The translations under genes were made by a program, and so were the position numbers. A DNA stretch of 64,000 nucleotides from Phalacrocorax aristotelis (lineage: Eukaryota > Chordata > Aves > Suliformes > Phalacrocoracidae). The notes beneath the pieces are model-generated. The model saw only the letters and a program-made list of their open reading frames with translations. It did not search any database and was not told where the DNA came from. Numbering within the stretch: position 1 is the first letter of the stretch; every line of letters starts with the position of its first letter. Shown here piece by piece: positions 12,236 through 59,563 of this stretch. The DNA is taken from assembly GCF_949628215.1 (NCBI RefSeq), contig NC_134288.1, positions 7,757,682 to 7,821,681 of the forward strand, read 5' to 3'.

Positions 12236-13252
12236 TTTAAAAAAGAAAAAAAAAGTGAGAAGATGATCTCGTCACAACCCATACGGTATGGCCAAAGGGT
12301 CGTGCAGCAATGGCCCCCACGCCAAATGGCCCTGTTTTCCCAGAAGCAGTCAAGGCAGAAGCGTTAAATGAAGCAGGCTAATCAGCCAGGTAAATGGCAA
12401 CAAATACTGAGCTTGAGGTGGTCTGGTGTAGAGCTGAAACTGGTTACTGTCAGTGGTTTCTGCTCAGCAAAAGCAAAGCCTGTGCTAAGGAAGCAAACCT
12501 TTATCAAGTATTTTTTTAGCAGAAGCGTGGCTAGTGTAGGATGTGCATGTGATTGCAGAACTGTGAGGCATGTAAGTGTGTCACATTTAGAAAGATTTGA
12601 GATTCCTTTGTAGCTAGATTCAATGATGGCCAGGGTAGGTTTAAAAAAAAAAGAGCATCAGCCAGTTTTTATCAATTCCTTTTTTTATTTAAAACAAGGC
12701 TTACTGTTTGCTGTTTGTACTCTTACTTGCATTTGTACTTGTTCAGGAGGTGATATCAGAAAACTTTAATGGCTGTTTGCAATCAAAATACCATATTCTG
12801 ATAAGATTGTGTAACTCTTGCTGGGATCTGGACATAAGATCAAGAAGTTTTGTTTAGCTTAAAACTTTATCTTATTTTAAGAAAAATCTCTTGGTTTTGG
12901 TCTTTTTAAGTATATATGTAACATCAAGTCCCAAAGTTGGAAATAGCAGTTATAGAAAGTCAACTGTTTTTAATGGTGGTGTTCCTTCTCACCTTTCACC
13001 TCTTCTGGATTTTTTCTGGTAACACTGTAAGACAAACAGAAGAGTCTGTCTAGACTGTAATGGATGTGCAAGGCATTTTTGACACCAAATTTTACTTTAA
13101 ATTGCTAATTTACCTATGCAGTTGTACAAGGGACTCTTTGTTCCATTCTTGGGTATCATAAAGCTTGTTCTGAATCAACTTTCAAAAATGTTTTACCAGA
13201 ATGACCTCAGCTTTGTGTGCTCAGTGTGCTATTTCGAGTTTATGTATTATGA

Positions 13253-16778
<3,526 letters not shown>

Positions 16779-16875
16779 CAGCAATGAGCACTAAAAACAG
16801 AAGGGTGGGTGGTTTAAATCTGCCCTCCGTCACACTCATGTGAGATGCAACCCACTCCCTGCTCACTGTGCTTGC

Positions 16876-16881
16876 AATAAA
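16876..16881 (+). terminator. OSER1 proximal polyadenylation signal
   Basis: A canonical AATAAA lies about 100 nt after the OSER1 stop codon. It would give a very short 3' UTR. Confidence 0.55.
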
Positions 16882-17466
16882 AACACTTTGCATCTTAGCT
16901 AATGTTCATTATTTAAGCTGGACAAATAGTTTAGCTTAAGCATTATAGTTTACGCTTGGAATAGATAATGAAGTAAACACAGTGAATGTGTTCAGAGCAT
17001 ACCTGCCTATGCTTAAGTGACCTAACGCTTGGGAAATTCTACTTTGTTTTCAAAGTCCTCCCATTTCAGTTTGCTGGAAGAGAAAAGTCTCTGGATTGCT
17101 TGGTGATTAGAGCTCTTATTGTGAGAAACCCGGTGTAATTCAGCTTCTCTGAAATTGTTTTGATCTCAGGTTGTTAACACTTGTGGTTTGGGACGCTTGT
17201 GCCTCTGATTTTATTTCATAAAGGAGTGACCACCCCCTGTCCTCTTCCTGGTACTATTACCACCCTAGGCAAATTCAGGAGGGAGAGTTGTCTTTTCTTG
17301 GGTTGGAGACATTGTTAATTCTTTGTGCCTAAAGAGGCTTTATTTCTGATCAGCTGAACGGGGGCATCCTCCTGCCCTACTTTTGGTCATGTTAATGTAG
17401 CCAGATGCTCTTGGGTTAAATTAACATTTGCTTGCAAGGCTGCCTGGTGAGAAAAGAAACTTGGAC

Positions 17467-17472
17467 AATAAA
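17467..17472 (+). terminator. OSER1 distal polyadenylation signal
   Basis: A second canonical AATAAA lies about 690 nt after the stop and is followed within 40 nt by a GT-rich stretch (GAGGTTGTTCTGATTTCTGT), the usual downstream element. It is the better supported of the two. Confidence 0.55.
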
Positions 17473-17731
17473 AGCGCGAGATTGTTTCAAGAGGTTGTTC
17501 TGATTTCTGTAGTGTTGGTTAGTGGAAAATATAAAGCAAGCTTTTGAATTTTTGTTGGAAGTTCAACAGGCCTTAGAGACTTGTCTAAGGTGGGAGAAGT
17601 ACCCTGCTTTCTTAAGGGGCATTGCTTCAGCTAACCAAAGGAAAAATGAGATGATGGACTCTTCAGTGTGTTTTTATGAGGGCCAAAACAGCATTTGCTC
17701 ACTTCAGTGGTCTTAATCCGTGCACTCCGGT

Positions 17732-17782
17732 GGGTTTTTTGGGTTGGTTTTTTTTGTTTTTTTTGTTTTTGTTTTTTTTAAC
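17732..17782 (+). repeat. T-rich low-complexity tract
   Basis: The tract is a run of T with interspersed G. Its T-richness fits either simple sequence or an eroded retroposon tail read in antisense. No flanking element is recognisable. Confidence 0.7.
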
Positions 17783-17789
17783 TTTTTTC

Positions 17790-20179
17790 AGCCTGCTCTA
17801 TGACACTAAGTACAGCCCTTCAAGTATTAAGACCCTAGACTTGAGTGAACAGTTGTCAGCCACAGTAGGGAAATCTTGAGCACTGTGTTTTCTTTCTCCT
17901 CCCCTCCAGTCTTTTTACTAAACCATCGTCACCTTAGATGCCTTTTCCAGCTTTTCATTCTTCCTGAAATTTACTTTTGCAGAAACAAGCAGCTTGCTTT
18001 GTGTGCATCAGCACAATCTGTCTTTTATAAGTATGTGTATAGCAAAGGAGCATCCCATCAAATAATATGATTTGTTGAGGGAGAGATGATTTGTGTTAAG
18101 TTTGTCTTTACTTATTTGCAGTACCCAAAATTCTCTGACCTGTAAGGTCTGGAGAAGAAATGGAGACAAACGTTTCCCTGTGAAATCCTTTGATGTCACT
18201 CTTGGGGGTTTTTGTAATTTCTGTGGCAGTACTTAGCATCTTAGAACTGAGCGGCTATGCAAATTTACCTGTTTTGTCAGTTCTGAAGTGTCATCTACCC
18301 CTTGCAGAGTGTACTTGGGTTCCACATCTCCCTTCCATTTCCCTGCTCTTAAATATAGCTGTATTTCTGCCACCCATGTTCTGAGTTCAAGACAATTGTT
18401 TGGTAACTGTTGGCTGCAATACTGGGCTGCAAAGTGCAAAATGACCTTACTTCTCAAATAATTATTCTTTACTCTTCCCAAATGCTTGCAGGCAGCAGCC
18501 ACGGCGCTGTCGAGGGGCTGAGAATGCCTTTCAAGACCACGCGGCTTTTCACCGTTTCTGTCACTAGTCACCACAGCCTGTCACTAGTCACCAAACCTGC
18601 AGGGTTTAGGATTGCAATGCCAGGTGCTCAGTACCGCGTTATAGAAAGCAGATTGGAATCCAGGAGGTAAAGTAAAAAATAGAGTAGAAAGACGTGAACT
18701 GGTGCGGACTGGGAAGGCAGGCAAGCAGTGCTGGGCCACTAGAGGTCACCCCCGGGCCGGGTGCGGGCGGGCTGGCTGCTGCGGGCTCCACTCTGCCTTC
18801 AGGGGAGAACGTGACTTTTTTTTCTACCAAAATGAAGAAATAAGACCAGCTCTGGGTGGTGCCTTAGCCCACATGCAGCAGTAGTGCTGTCTGAAGTTGG
18901 ATCCTGTGGATGTGTTAGCCAGTGGTCAATGAAGGCTTTTCAAATGCCAGCATCTGCGTAAGTTATTAAACAAAGCGTACTATCAGTGCCCAACTGTGCT
19001 GTGTAATTAGGAAGAGTTGCAAAGTAAATAATTACGTAGTCCTGAACTTGGCATCCTCTTAGGGGAGTTAAAACATCTTTGGACTGGTGAGTCCTGGAAC
19101 ACCATGAAACAGAAGACCAAGGGTAGCAGCCACTGCTGCCTTAACGCTTTCCCTTCTGTTACTGCAACGCATTTTGAGAGGCTTTGGTCTACCCAGAAAC
19201 CATAAACCAAACACCTCTGCTTTTGCTTTGAGAAAATATGATTTTCCAGCCCTTAATTGTGCAGCAAGAACCTTGTAAGCATGACTGACTAGTCTAAAAG
19301 CTTAGATTTAAAGGGAGAAAAAATCCAACTTGAGCCAATTTCAAGATCTGACTTCTTTCTAAAGCTTTAGAGGGCTGGTTCTGCCAGGCAGCGCTTCTGA
19401 GTCGTGTCGGAGTCCCTGACCTAAATGCCGGTTCCTTCCTGTGGTTAAATAGAAGTGAAGCCTTTCATAATTAGCTTTATAGTGGGCAGTTGGTCCTTCT
19501 CACCTGTGCCTGCAGGTGTTTTGTAGTTTATTCGCTATATATACATACTGAGCCTTTCTTGCAGTTACATGTTGGGTTTTTTCTATGCCTCATCTTCCTG
19601 GAAACACCGATGTGGAGGTTGTCCAAGTGCTAAGTTGTGTTATGTGAGTCTGAGACTCACTGTGGCTGTGGCAGCTTTGCCCCAGGGCTCGGTGCAGGTC
19701 TCAGGAGCTCATCTCGAGGGTCAAAGCACAACCTGCTGATAGCATGGTCTCGCCCCACAACTCTTGCAGCTTCTCAGCAGCTCATGGTTGGTGAGGGGAG
19801 GGTCTTGCATTGACAACGTGTTTAGGAGACAGGGCAGGTGTGGCTGTGGGAGGGGAGGGCTTGGATTAGTCTGTTACCTGGTATTTCATTCCTTGTCCTC
19901 CATCTACCATCTGTATTCGATGACATGGACTGTTGCGAGCAAGGTGGACTGTCGCTACTCTCAGTATGTGTGTGCAGCTATCCCAAGGAGGGTCTCACCT
20001 TTCTTTTCCAAACACAGACTAAATTATGCTGCCAGCTGTTAAACTGAAGGTTAGTTTGTTGTTGTTTGGAAGAGGGAGGAATGACTATTTGTGGATCCCT
20101 CTCACCACCCTAAAGCAGCTCTGGAAGCTCACTTTAAAAGCAGCAGACACGGTAAGATGTACGCTGCCGCCTGGGTGAG
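17790..20179. other. Intergenic spacer between OSER1 and JPH2
   Basis: There is no coding signal. The spacer is short and both flanking genes point right. It contains a 16-bp perfect direct repeat (CTGTCACTAGTCACCA at 18558-18573 and 18578-18593). Confidence 0.55.
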
Positions 20180-51630
<31,451 letters not shown>

Positions 51631-52317
51631 TGTGCCCCTCAGACAAGGTAAGACAAGCAATGAGATTTTTTCCTCAGTTTGTAGGCTCACTGTGGACGGT
51701 TTAGGATTGACTGGCTTTATTGCCAACACGAATCATTCACTGATGGACGCCCTGGTGATGAAAATGCATGCGTGTTTATTCAATAGATGCAATTGCCTTG
51801 CATTGAGCGTTGAGATTCTCAGTTACCTTTGTTCCAAGAGTATTTGTGGAGTATTTCAGTGGATAGTTCTTGAGTCTTTTTGTAAAATTATTTCCTCAAA
51901 GTTAAAAAACTGAACTGTGTTGATTGGATACAATCCCACAGTATAGTTTTGCTTTCTCAGTTGGATGGACATGATTCTTGGAGACTTCCAGTGCAAGAAT
52001 GTGTGATGTTAAATTTGAAATCTCTTTTCTGCAAGAAACACTTCAAATTTGCTGTTCTGTGGCCGCTGCTGCCAGGTAACCCATGAGTTGCAATATTTCT
52101 TGGCACTCGGCCCAGCAAGGGGCAGGAACACAAAAAGAATGTGAAACTGAAATTTCCAGGTCTAATTTCACCAGTGCTAGTTCTGCTGCTGTTGTTACAT
52201 AGCTATGTTACTAAAGGTAAATACAAGCTGAGATGTATACCTGACTAAGATTAAACTGGAGCTCACTCAGACCTTCCCCCTCAGTTGGGACAAAGGCTTG
52301 CATTTGGATTTGGAGGC

Positions 52318-52323
52318 AATAAA
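52318..52323 (+). terminator. JPH2 candidate polyadenylation signal
   Basis: A canonical AATAAA is 690 nt past the stop codon and is followed by GTGTGAGGTTTCTTGTGCCT, a GT-rich downstream element. Mammalian JPH2 3' UTRs can be longer, so further sites may be used. Confidence 0.5.
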
Positions 52324-54877
52324 ATCGTGTGAGGTTTCTTGTGCCTGTAGGGTTTCTGCACACAGGAACATGTCATGGGTTTGCACAAGATTTCTGTCAC
52401 CTTGGGCTGAAATATTGAAAAAAAAAAATCAAGGCTGAACCTGACCCTTGGGCCTCACATGAACATAATGTGAGAGGCTCCTCCCAAGCCCCTGTGAGCA
52501 TGTCGGGCTGCCTTCCCGGGGCCTCCTGGGGGATAAAACTGCTCTGTTGGGCACTGCTTTCTGTCGTGTTATTAGTCCCTGCTTAGCCTGCATAGGTGAA
52601 AGCTTTGAGACAGCCACAATTATGTGTTGGTCATGTGTTTTGCTCCACCTTGACTCTCCTGTTTATCTCTGTCTGGGACAGATATTGCTGCTGATGGAGA
52701 CTACAGACCTTGGTGGGGATTAAATCTCAGCCACCTGGAAACACCTAAGAGGAGGACTTGAGATCCCAAGGTTGCACTGCAAACATGAACCTTAAACAAA
52801 AGCGCCTGAAGATCAGTTCAGTCTCCCTGCTCCCAGGCTGTGGCTGGCCTCTGCAATCTACCAAGGAAAAGCCAGGGTTTCTGCAATTCAGCCTCCTTCT
52901 CTTTGTATAAAATAACAATTGCCTTAAATTGTTCTCACCAAAGCCATCAACTGTCCTGTCATGCCAGGGATGTGGGATTTATCTGTAGCTGTAGGAAAAC
53001 AAGTGAGAAGGTCTCATCCATGCACACTGATGTGTTTTGTAACTCCCTTGGTTGACTCAGTGTCAGAGATCCATGGCGCAGAGATGAAGCAATATGCTGC
53101 AACCAAAATGACTCATGAGAGCCGCGCCACAGCTGGGGGTGGACAACATCGCCCTCCATGCTCAGAAGTCGTCCAAAGGCACAAACAAAAAGTCTTTTCT
53201 TTCCCCGTCATCTGGAGTCGTTTTCCGTGTATGGAGGACTGAGAGGGGGAGCAAGTTGAAATTGGGCTTGTTGAAGTGTAACCAGAGTCCTGCCAACGCG
53301 CCACGGAGGGGGGCCGCAGGGTGGGGTGTGAGGGAACTGGCTGATCTGGGGCTGTTCATGCATGTAGGGGGTGCTGTGGGTGGAGATGGTGCCCATTTTG
53401 GGACCAGGCGCCATCTGAGTGCTCTCCTGCCACCAGCAATGCTCCACACAGAAGTGCCTTGCAGCGGGTGACTTCCTGCTGTAACAGGAAAGGAAATAGA
53501 TGTGCTGAATTTGTCCTTTTACCCCTTTTTCTATGCAAATGGTGCGAGTTACAATGAAAAGGAGGTACCTACTGAAAAATACCTCCATACACCCGCAGGT
53601 TCCTCCCCTTTGTGCGCTGGGCTGCAGGGGGGCTCCTGTGCTCTTTCATTTCTACAGAGTGAACAGACTTTCCAGCCAGAGGATGCAGGGTGGCTGTCGT
53701 GGGAGAGGTTACATTATTCCTGAAAGGACAAAGGTGCAGAGACCTGAGTGACTCCAGTGAATTTGGGTGTTGGGCTCAAAAATACGCAGCGGCCAGACTT
53801 CCAGTGGTGGCAGAGTACGGAGGGGCAATTTTAGCTGTTGTTCTTTTGTGCGAGGCTTAGACACTTGGGCAGTTTGCACTGAATATTCCCAAAGCTGCAA
53901 CAGAGAGAGACCTTTGGAAGGAGATGTTTCCACCGTGCTCTGCTCTGATCCTCTACAGTGTGAGCTTAGAAAGTCGGCACAGGTGAAGTTACAGTTTAGT
54001 GTGAGGCTGAGTGCTTGGACATGTTTCTCCCTTCTTTTAAGAGCAATATGTATTTTCTATCCCTTTTTAAGATAATCAGAAACATTATTTATAGTTGGTG
54101 TTGCACCTCTGTGTATTCTGAAGTCCCACAGCACAGGACTGGGTGGAAAAATCTGAGGGACTGGAAAGAATGGGAAAATGATGGTTAAGTTAAAAAACAG
54201 ATGCCCAGTCTGCTCCAAAGGTCAATTGGAAAGGATTTCGGAGATGAGGTGGCAGACAGGCAGGAGTTTACACTGACTGGAGACACAGGGCAAAACCTGC
54301 CTAATTTATCTGCTCTAATTATGGCATGAGAGAGTGAGAATAATTCAGTACTTTTCTTTGTGAACCAAGTTTATTTTTTAACCTTATTCAGCTCAGGTAC
54401 GTTGCCACAGTAGCAAATATGTGGTGTTAACTGTGGGAGAAGTGAATGTGATCCCTTCCTAAAAGCCATGTGGCTGTACCAGTCCTGAGAAAGCTGTGCA
54501 GCATCATCTACACTTCCACAGAGCATAGTTTAGTAGCAATTTGCTTCTTTCTTTTTTTCTTTTCTTAAGTATAAATGTATTGCAAACCCTAGGCTCTGCT
54601 GCCTTTGACGTTTTATCTCCATTTGCTGGCATTCACTTGCCAGCTCTGCAGTTTCAATATGCCAACTGCTTTTATTAACCACCAAGACAATTTCCGTTGA
54701 GAGACCTGAGGGGCTTTTATTTATCACTAAGCACAAAAATTGATCTTTTTTCAACAGTGCTAAGGTAATCCCCCCCCGCCCAAATTTTTTATGCATGTGA
54801 TGTGCACTCAGTAATGTGCTTTCCTCCTAGTAACCTTCTGAGAAAAGTAGGTAGATTTGCTTTTATGTGACGTATAA

Positions 54878-54910
54878 ATATATCCATATTGTGCTGAGAT
54901 ATGGATATAT
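54878..54910. repeat. Perfect 12-bp inverted repeat with 9-nt loop
   Basis: ATATATCCATAT at 54878-54889 and ATATGGATATAT at 54899-54910 are exact reverse complements, within a TA-rich stretch. It can form a hairpin. It is too short for a typical microRNA precursor. Confidence 0.7.
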
Positions 54911-57091
54911 ATACATACATATATAGCCCCTTAGGGATTTCGTTTTCTTAGATGCAAAGTAACAGATTTACCTCAAACTGCATGCTTTCAAAACTGACTA
55001 GGATATTGTGTTATACTTTTCAGGTCTTACAAAGATGCAGATACATTTCACTCTTTACACAAAAATACCTTCATCACAGATTTTGCAAGCTGTTTACTAC
55101 GATCTGTGTACTACTGTCCCGAGTTTTCTGTCAGTTGTTCTGCTGGATTACGTGCAATAATAAACAGTTATCTGCTCACTCTATCCATGTGGATCTTTGT
55201 GGGGCAACCTCTGGGTTTCTTTCTTGGTTGACCCACTCATTCCAGTCTTGCAGGAGAGCTCATCAACATGTGGTGCAGAATTTGCATGGTGGCATCTGAA
55301 TGGTTTTTAGTTTTTCCCTAATATCTGTTTTAAAATCTGTGGTTTTGTTGATAGAGGGCTTCTTTGCAAAGAGAATTGTTTTCATTTACTGCTTCTTTAA
55401 AGTTTGATGCTAGATGTTTGAGGACACCTCCAGCTCTCTGAGCAAGCTCTGTGTGCTACCATTGTGCTCTGCCTTTGCCAGAGGTTACACGGGGCCAGGA
55501 GGAGAGGTAGCTTGCTGGCCTGAAGCCTGCCCGGGTGATGCAGACAGCCACTGACAGGTCCTTTTGCTGCCTCCTGACCTCAGGGCTGCTGCCAAGTTTC
55601 TTCCAAGCTGTGTGTTGCTGCCTGCTCCTCCAGTGCCGCGGTCCTCCTGGGTTGGGAGAGGAGTGATTCTCCTCCACCCGTGGCCATTGTCTCACTCAGC
55701 CTCTTGAAACGGCCAAAGTGAGAGGAAAGCCAGGCATGAGGGACAGGGAAATGGCTGCCAGGGAAGAGTGATTTATGGGGGAGGATGGGAGAGCAGAACC
55801 CAGTGCCAGCCAGGGGCAGCGGGGCCTGGAGGCCCAAGGAATCTGGAGTAGCTGAGACCTTCAATCTCTTTTCTATTTCTGGAGTGTCTCACATGAGCAA
55901 AGCCAGGCTGTGCAGAGGGGCTGGTGGGATGCAGGCTCAGCCTCCGCAGGCAGCAGGGGCTCCCCTGGCTTCTGTGGAACACAAGAAGTCTTATGGTGGA
56001 AGATTTCATGTTCTGGAATAGGCTTCAGGAGCTGAGTTTGGTGAAATGATGGCTTTACTCTCCTCTGGGCTTGTTTTGCTTCAGGTATGGGAAGAACCAG
56101 TAGCATCTCATTCATCCAGTCTCTAGGAGGAGGCTGGGGGCAGCAGGGTAACCAGAGCCCTTTGCACCTCATAAATCTTAGTCTGATGAATGGAGCAGAT
56201 CTTTGGCCCATGTGTGCCAGAGGCAGCAGGGAAGGAGGTGGATCCGCTGCTAAAGCAATGACGTAAGGCTTCAAAAATATTACTAGAGGTAAAACAAAAA
56301 GCCTGTCCCTTCCCCAGGGTCAGGGGACCAGTGCTGGGTCTCTGCCTTGGGAGCTGCTCGTTTCAGGGGTAATGTCCCCCCACACTATTCCCAGCCAAGC
56401 GTCCCCGGGCACAGCAGGGAGGTGTCTGATATGTGAGAAGCGGGATAAAGGCACTGGCCTGATCCTGTGACCACAGGGCTGCTAGCAGCCTTAGCCTCCA
56501 CCAGTGGGAGGGAAGGTGCAATGTGAGCCCTGGTGTCCTTTGAGAGTGACCTGCCCAGGCATCCCAGGGACTGCCATGCTGCCCTCCACCGTCCTTGCAG
56601 GGCATCAAGGCTGGTAGGAGCAACTCCCTCTCTTGGCCTTCACCTTCATGCAAGAAGAAGGGCCGGAGCTGGGGCGAAGGTGGCCCCAGCAGCGAGTAGG
56701 TGCTGGGAAGTGCAGAGCAGTTAATGTGCTCCTTTCTGGCCCAGGAGCCAGGAATGGGGCTGGCTCCACACCACCACCTTTGCTCTGGGACCCTTCCTGG
56801 AGGAAGCCAAAGCGAGGCCTCAGGAGCATTAATATATCAGGGAATAGCCACTGTTAGCAACTCCAGTGGAACATTTTCCCGTGCTTGGCCACAGCTTAGC
56901 CACCAGCCCCGGCTCTGAAAGTGGTGGCTTTACCCTCCCGCCTAGCCGAGCCAAGGGCACACCATCCTCAGCTCTGGGCTGACAGCAAGGGGCTCCACGG
57001 TGGCCACTGCTCCTTCCTCTTCTGCCAGAAATGCTGTCACTGCATGGTTGGACAAAGTTGCTTTTATTTTATTCCCTTATGAGCAGCCTCC

Positions 57092-57130
57092 CTGTCACAG
57101 TTTAACCCAGCCGCAACTCTGTACCACAAG
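57092..57130. mobile_element. Possible LTR terminal fragment, fossil
   Basis: About 38 bp starting TGTCACAGTTTAACCCAGCC resembles the opening of the neoavian LTR family seen whole at 40774-41347. Similarity does not continue further, so this is at best a short remnant and could be chance. Confidence 0.3.
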
Positions 57131-59549
57131 GACAGACAGGATCAGCCAGCACAGGACAACAACAGGCCCTTGCTGACCATCTCAAAAATCATATTAGGAC
57201 CGAGACCACCCCCGGACCTTCTCCTTGAGAGGGGAAAGCTTTCAATGGCTCCCCTGCTCCTGGCTTCAGGCATTCCCTTTTGGAAGAGCAGCAAGCAGCC
57301 ACCAGTGCCCTCGCAGCATTCCCTGTCTCTATAGAAACAGCACACTGGGAGCAAAATTCACGAGGTGGTTATTACAGAAAATTCAGCAATTATAAAACAC
57401 GGATTGTCCTTAATACTTCTGCCCATCACCCATGGCACAGGGGACCTGTGGCATTGTAGCGATGTTCCCTTCCTCAGGTGATAGCTGGGAAAGTGCCTCT
57501 GATTTGGGGCACAGGCGATGCCAGCAATGCCCTCCCATCAGGGTCTGCATTTAAACCCTAGCAGGGCAAAAAATGGGCAGAATGGTTAACTGCTAAACTG
57601 AGGGTATTTTAGTAAATTAGAGTCGCTTCTGTGGAACTGGCAAGCTTTGGTCTGCTGTGTATCACAGCGTGCTCCCCAAAAGAGATGCCTTGGTTTGAAG
57701 AGAGCTGAGGAGCAACCTGCGAGGAAGCAAGGATAGGAAGCAGGTCCCAGGGGCAGCACTAGCCAAAGAGCCCTCCGGGGGCCTTGGGAAACATGGATTG
57801 CAAAATAAACAAATAACTGTTCAGTGATTACATTAATATTGCAGTAGGACTATTCCATAGGCTTTATTAGCAGCTCCTTAATTGGGGCCTGCCTGAACTA
57901 ATTAGTTCAAAGAAGCAGCCAGGGGCCAGAGCAGATTGAAAAGAGGCTGTATCTAACTCATTCCTTAATGGGTGGTCCACTCTCTCTTGTGGCTCTGAAA
58001 AATCTAAGCAGTTGCTCAGCATCCTCTTCAGTGACCTGAGTATTACTAATTTAAAGGTATTACTATTTTAATTTTAAGAATACGCTTTTTGCAGGATTGT
58101 GCTGCAGAGCAAAAACCAAGCTCTAATAACCTACTCGGTCTGCTGGCAGGTGCTGGGTGCCCTTGTGGTCTTTCCCTCCCTTTTTTAGGGAACTGCAGGT
58201 GTTTTGTAGGTTACTATCGATGTGGCCCTGGGGCAGGCTGGTTTCCAGGGTACTGGCCAGGATCACAGGGGAGCGGCTTTCCCAGAGAGCCATCAGCATG
58301 CCTCTGGCATGGGTGTGGGTGCCTGATTCCTCCTCTGAAAGCACTTTTTCCACCACCCAAAACCAGAGACAAGATACAAAGACAACCTGACCGGAGCATA
58401 AACTGATGATTTTGGTAAGTTATTTAAAGTTCTGTGTTTTACAGGAGTAAATAGCCATTGCTGAAGATCCATCCATGTGCTCCATAGAGGTGATTACTCC
58501 GTGGCCTCTATCACCAATACTGCATTGAGACCAGCCAGATTCAGGTAAACATGCTGGAGGTCCTACACTGGAAGTCTCTGATGAATGCTGTATACTTCAG
58601 CCAATAGGTCTCGCAGCCCATAAACCTCACTCACCCCTCTCCCACCTGTCCTTCCCCAAGTCTCTGCCTCCTCCATCCACCTCTCAGCAGTGCTCACAAA
58701 TTCAGCCCCCTCCCTGGGGCTCTGTGGCAGTGCCAGATCCCCCCTCTCCTGTCAGGGGACTTGTCTGCTGTGCAGTCAAAGAAAGCAGGTGGCATTTTAC
58801 CAGGTCAACAAGCACTGGAAGGGTTTAATTAAGAAGCTTACTGGTTAGATCAAATTGACAAGCATCTTCAATGTGGCAAATTATTTAGCTGTAATAGATT
58901 CTCTGGTTGGTGGCATACTTAGAAACTTGCAGCCTACAATCATGCTGTTGAGACTAAATAAATGCCAAGGGTAGAATACAGCTTCAGACCTTATGAGCAG
59001 GCTGGGGTGTTGCAGGGAACAAGGTAATCCAGGCTCAGGTTTGAAGGGGGCTCTTTGATTTCTTATAAGGAATTAAGGTTTCTTATTCAGACCCTGAATA
59101 TCCAGAGGAAGTTTTAATTCCTTTCTGCTGATGGTCTATTTCCTGACAACATGCAGCTGCCTGTCCTCTCAACTAGCATCTCCTTAACAAGCTGGGTGCT
59201 GACCTTCCACCTCCACTTCCACCTAAAACTCTCTCAAATCCTCCTAACATGTCAGACTACATGCTAGGAGAAGCAGCAGGAACTCATTCCTTATCTACAG
59301 AGTTTAAAGCTCTGGTGCATTTGCTGGAGATCTTGTGGTGCTGGGGGGATTTATCTGCCAATTACTTCTCAAGAAATAACAAAAGGTCATGCAGTACTTG
59401 GCAGATAAGGGCAGAAGGGGGAGAAGAGAACTGGGTTTTAATTGAATCCCAAGTATGTTGAACAAAAAAGTTTCAGAACCATCAATTAGCTGTTGGCCTG
59501 GGGCAAAAATTTAATTAAAAGAAGAGTGCTGTTAGGATGTCTCTGTCTT

Positions 59550-59563
59550 GGGGGGGGGGGGGG
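59550..59563 (+). repeat. Poly-G tract (14 G)
   Basis: An uninterrupted G14 run. It is prone to length error in sequencing and to quadruplex formation. Confidence 0.9.
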
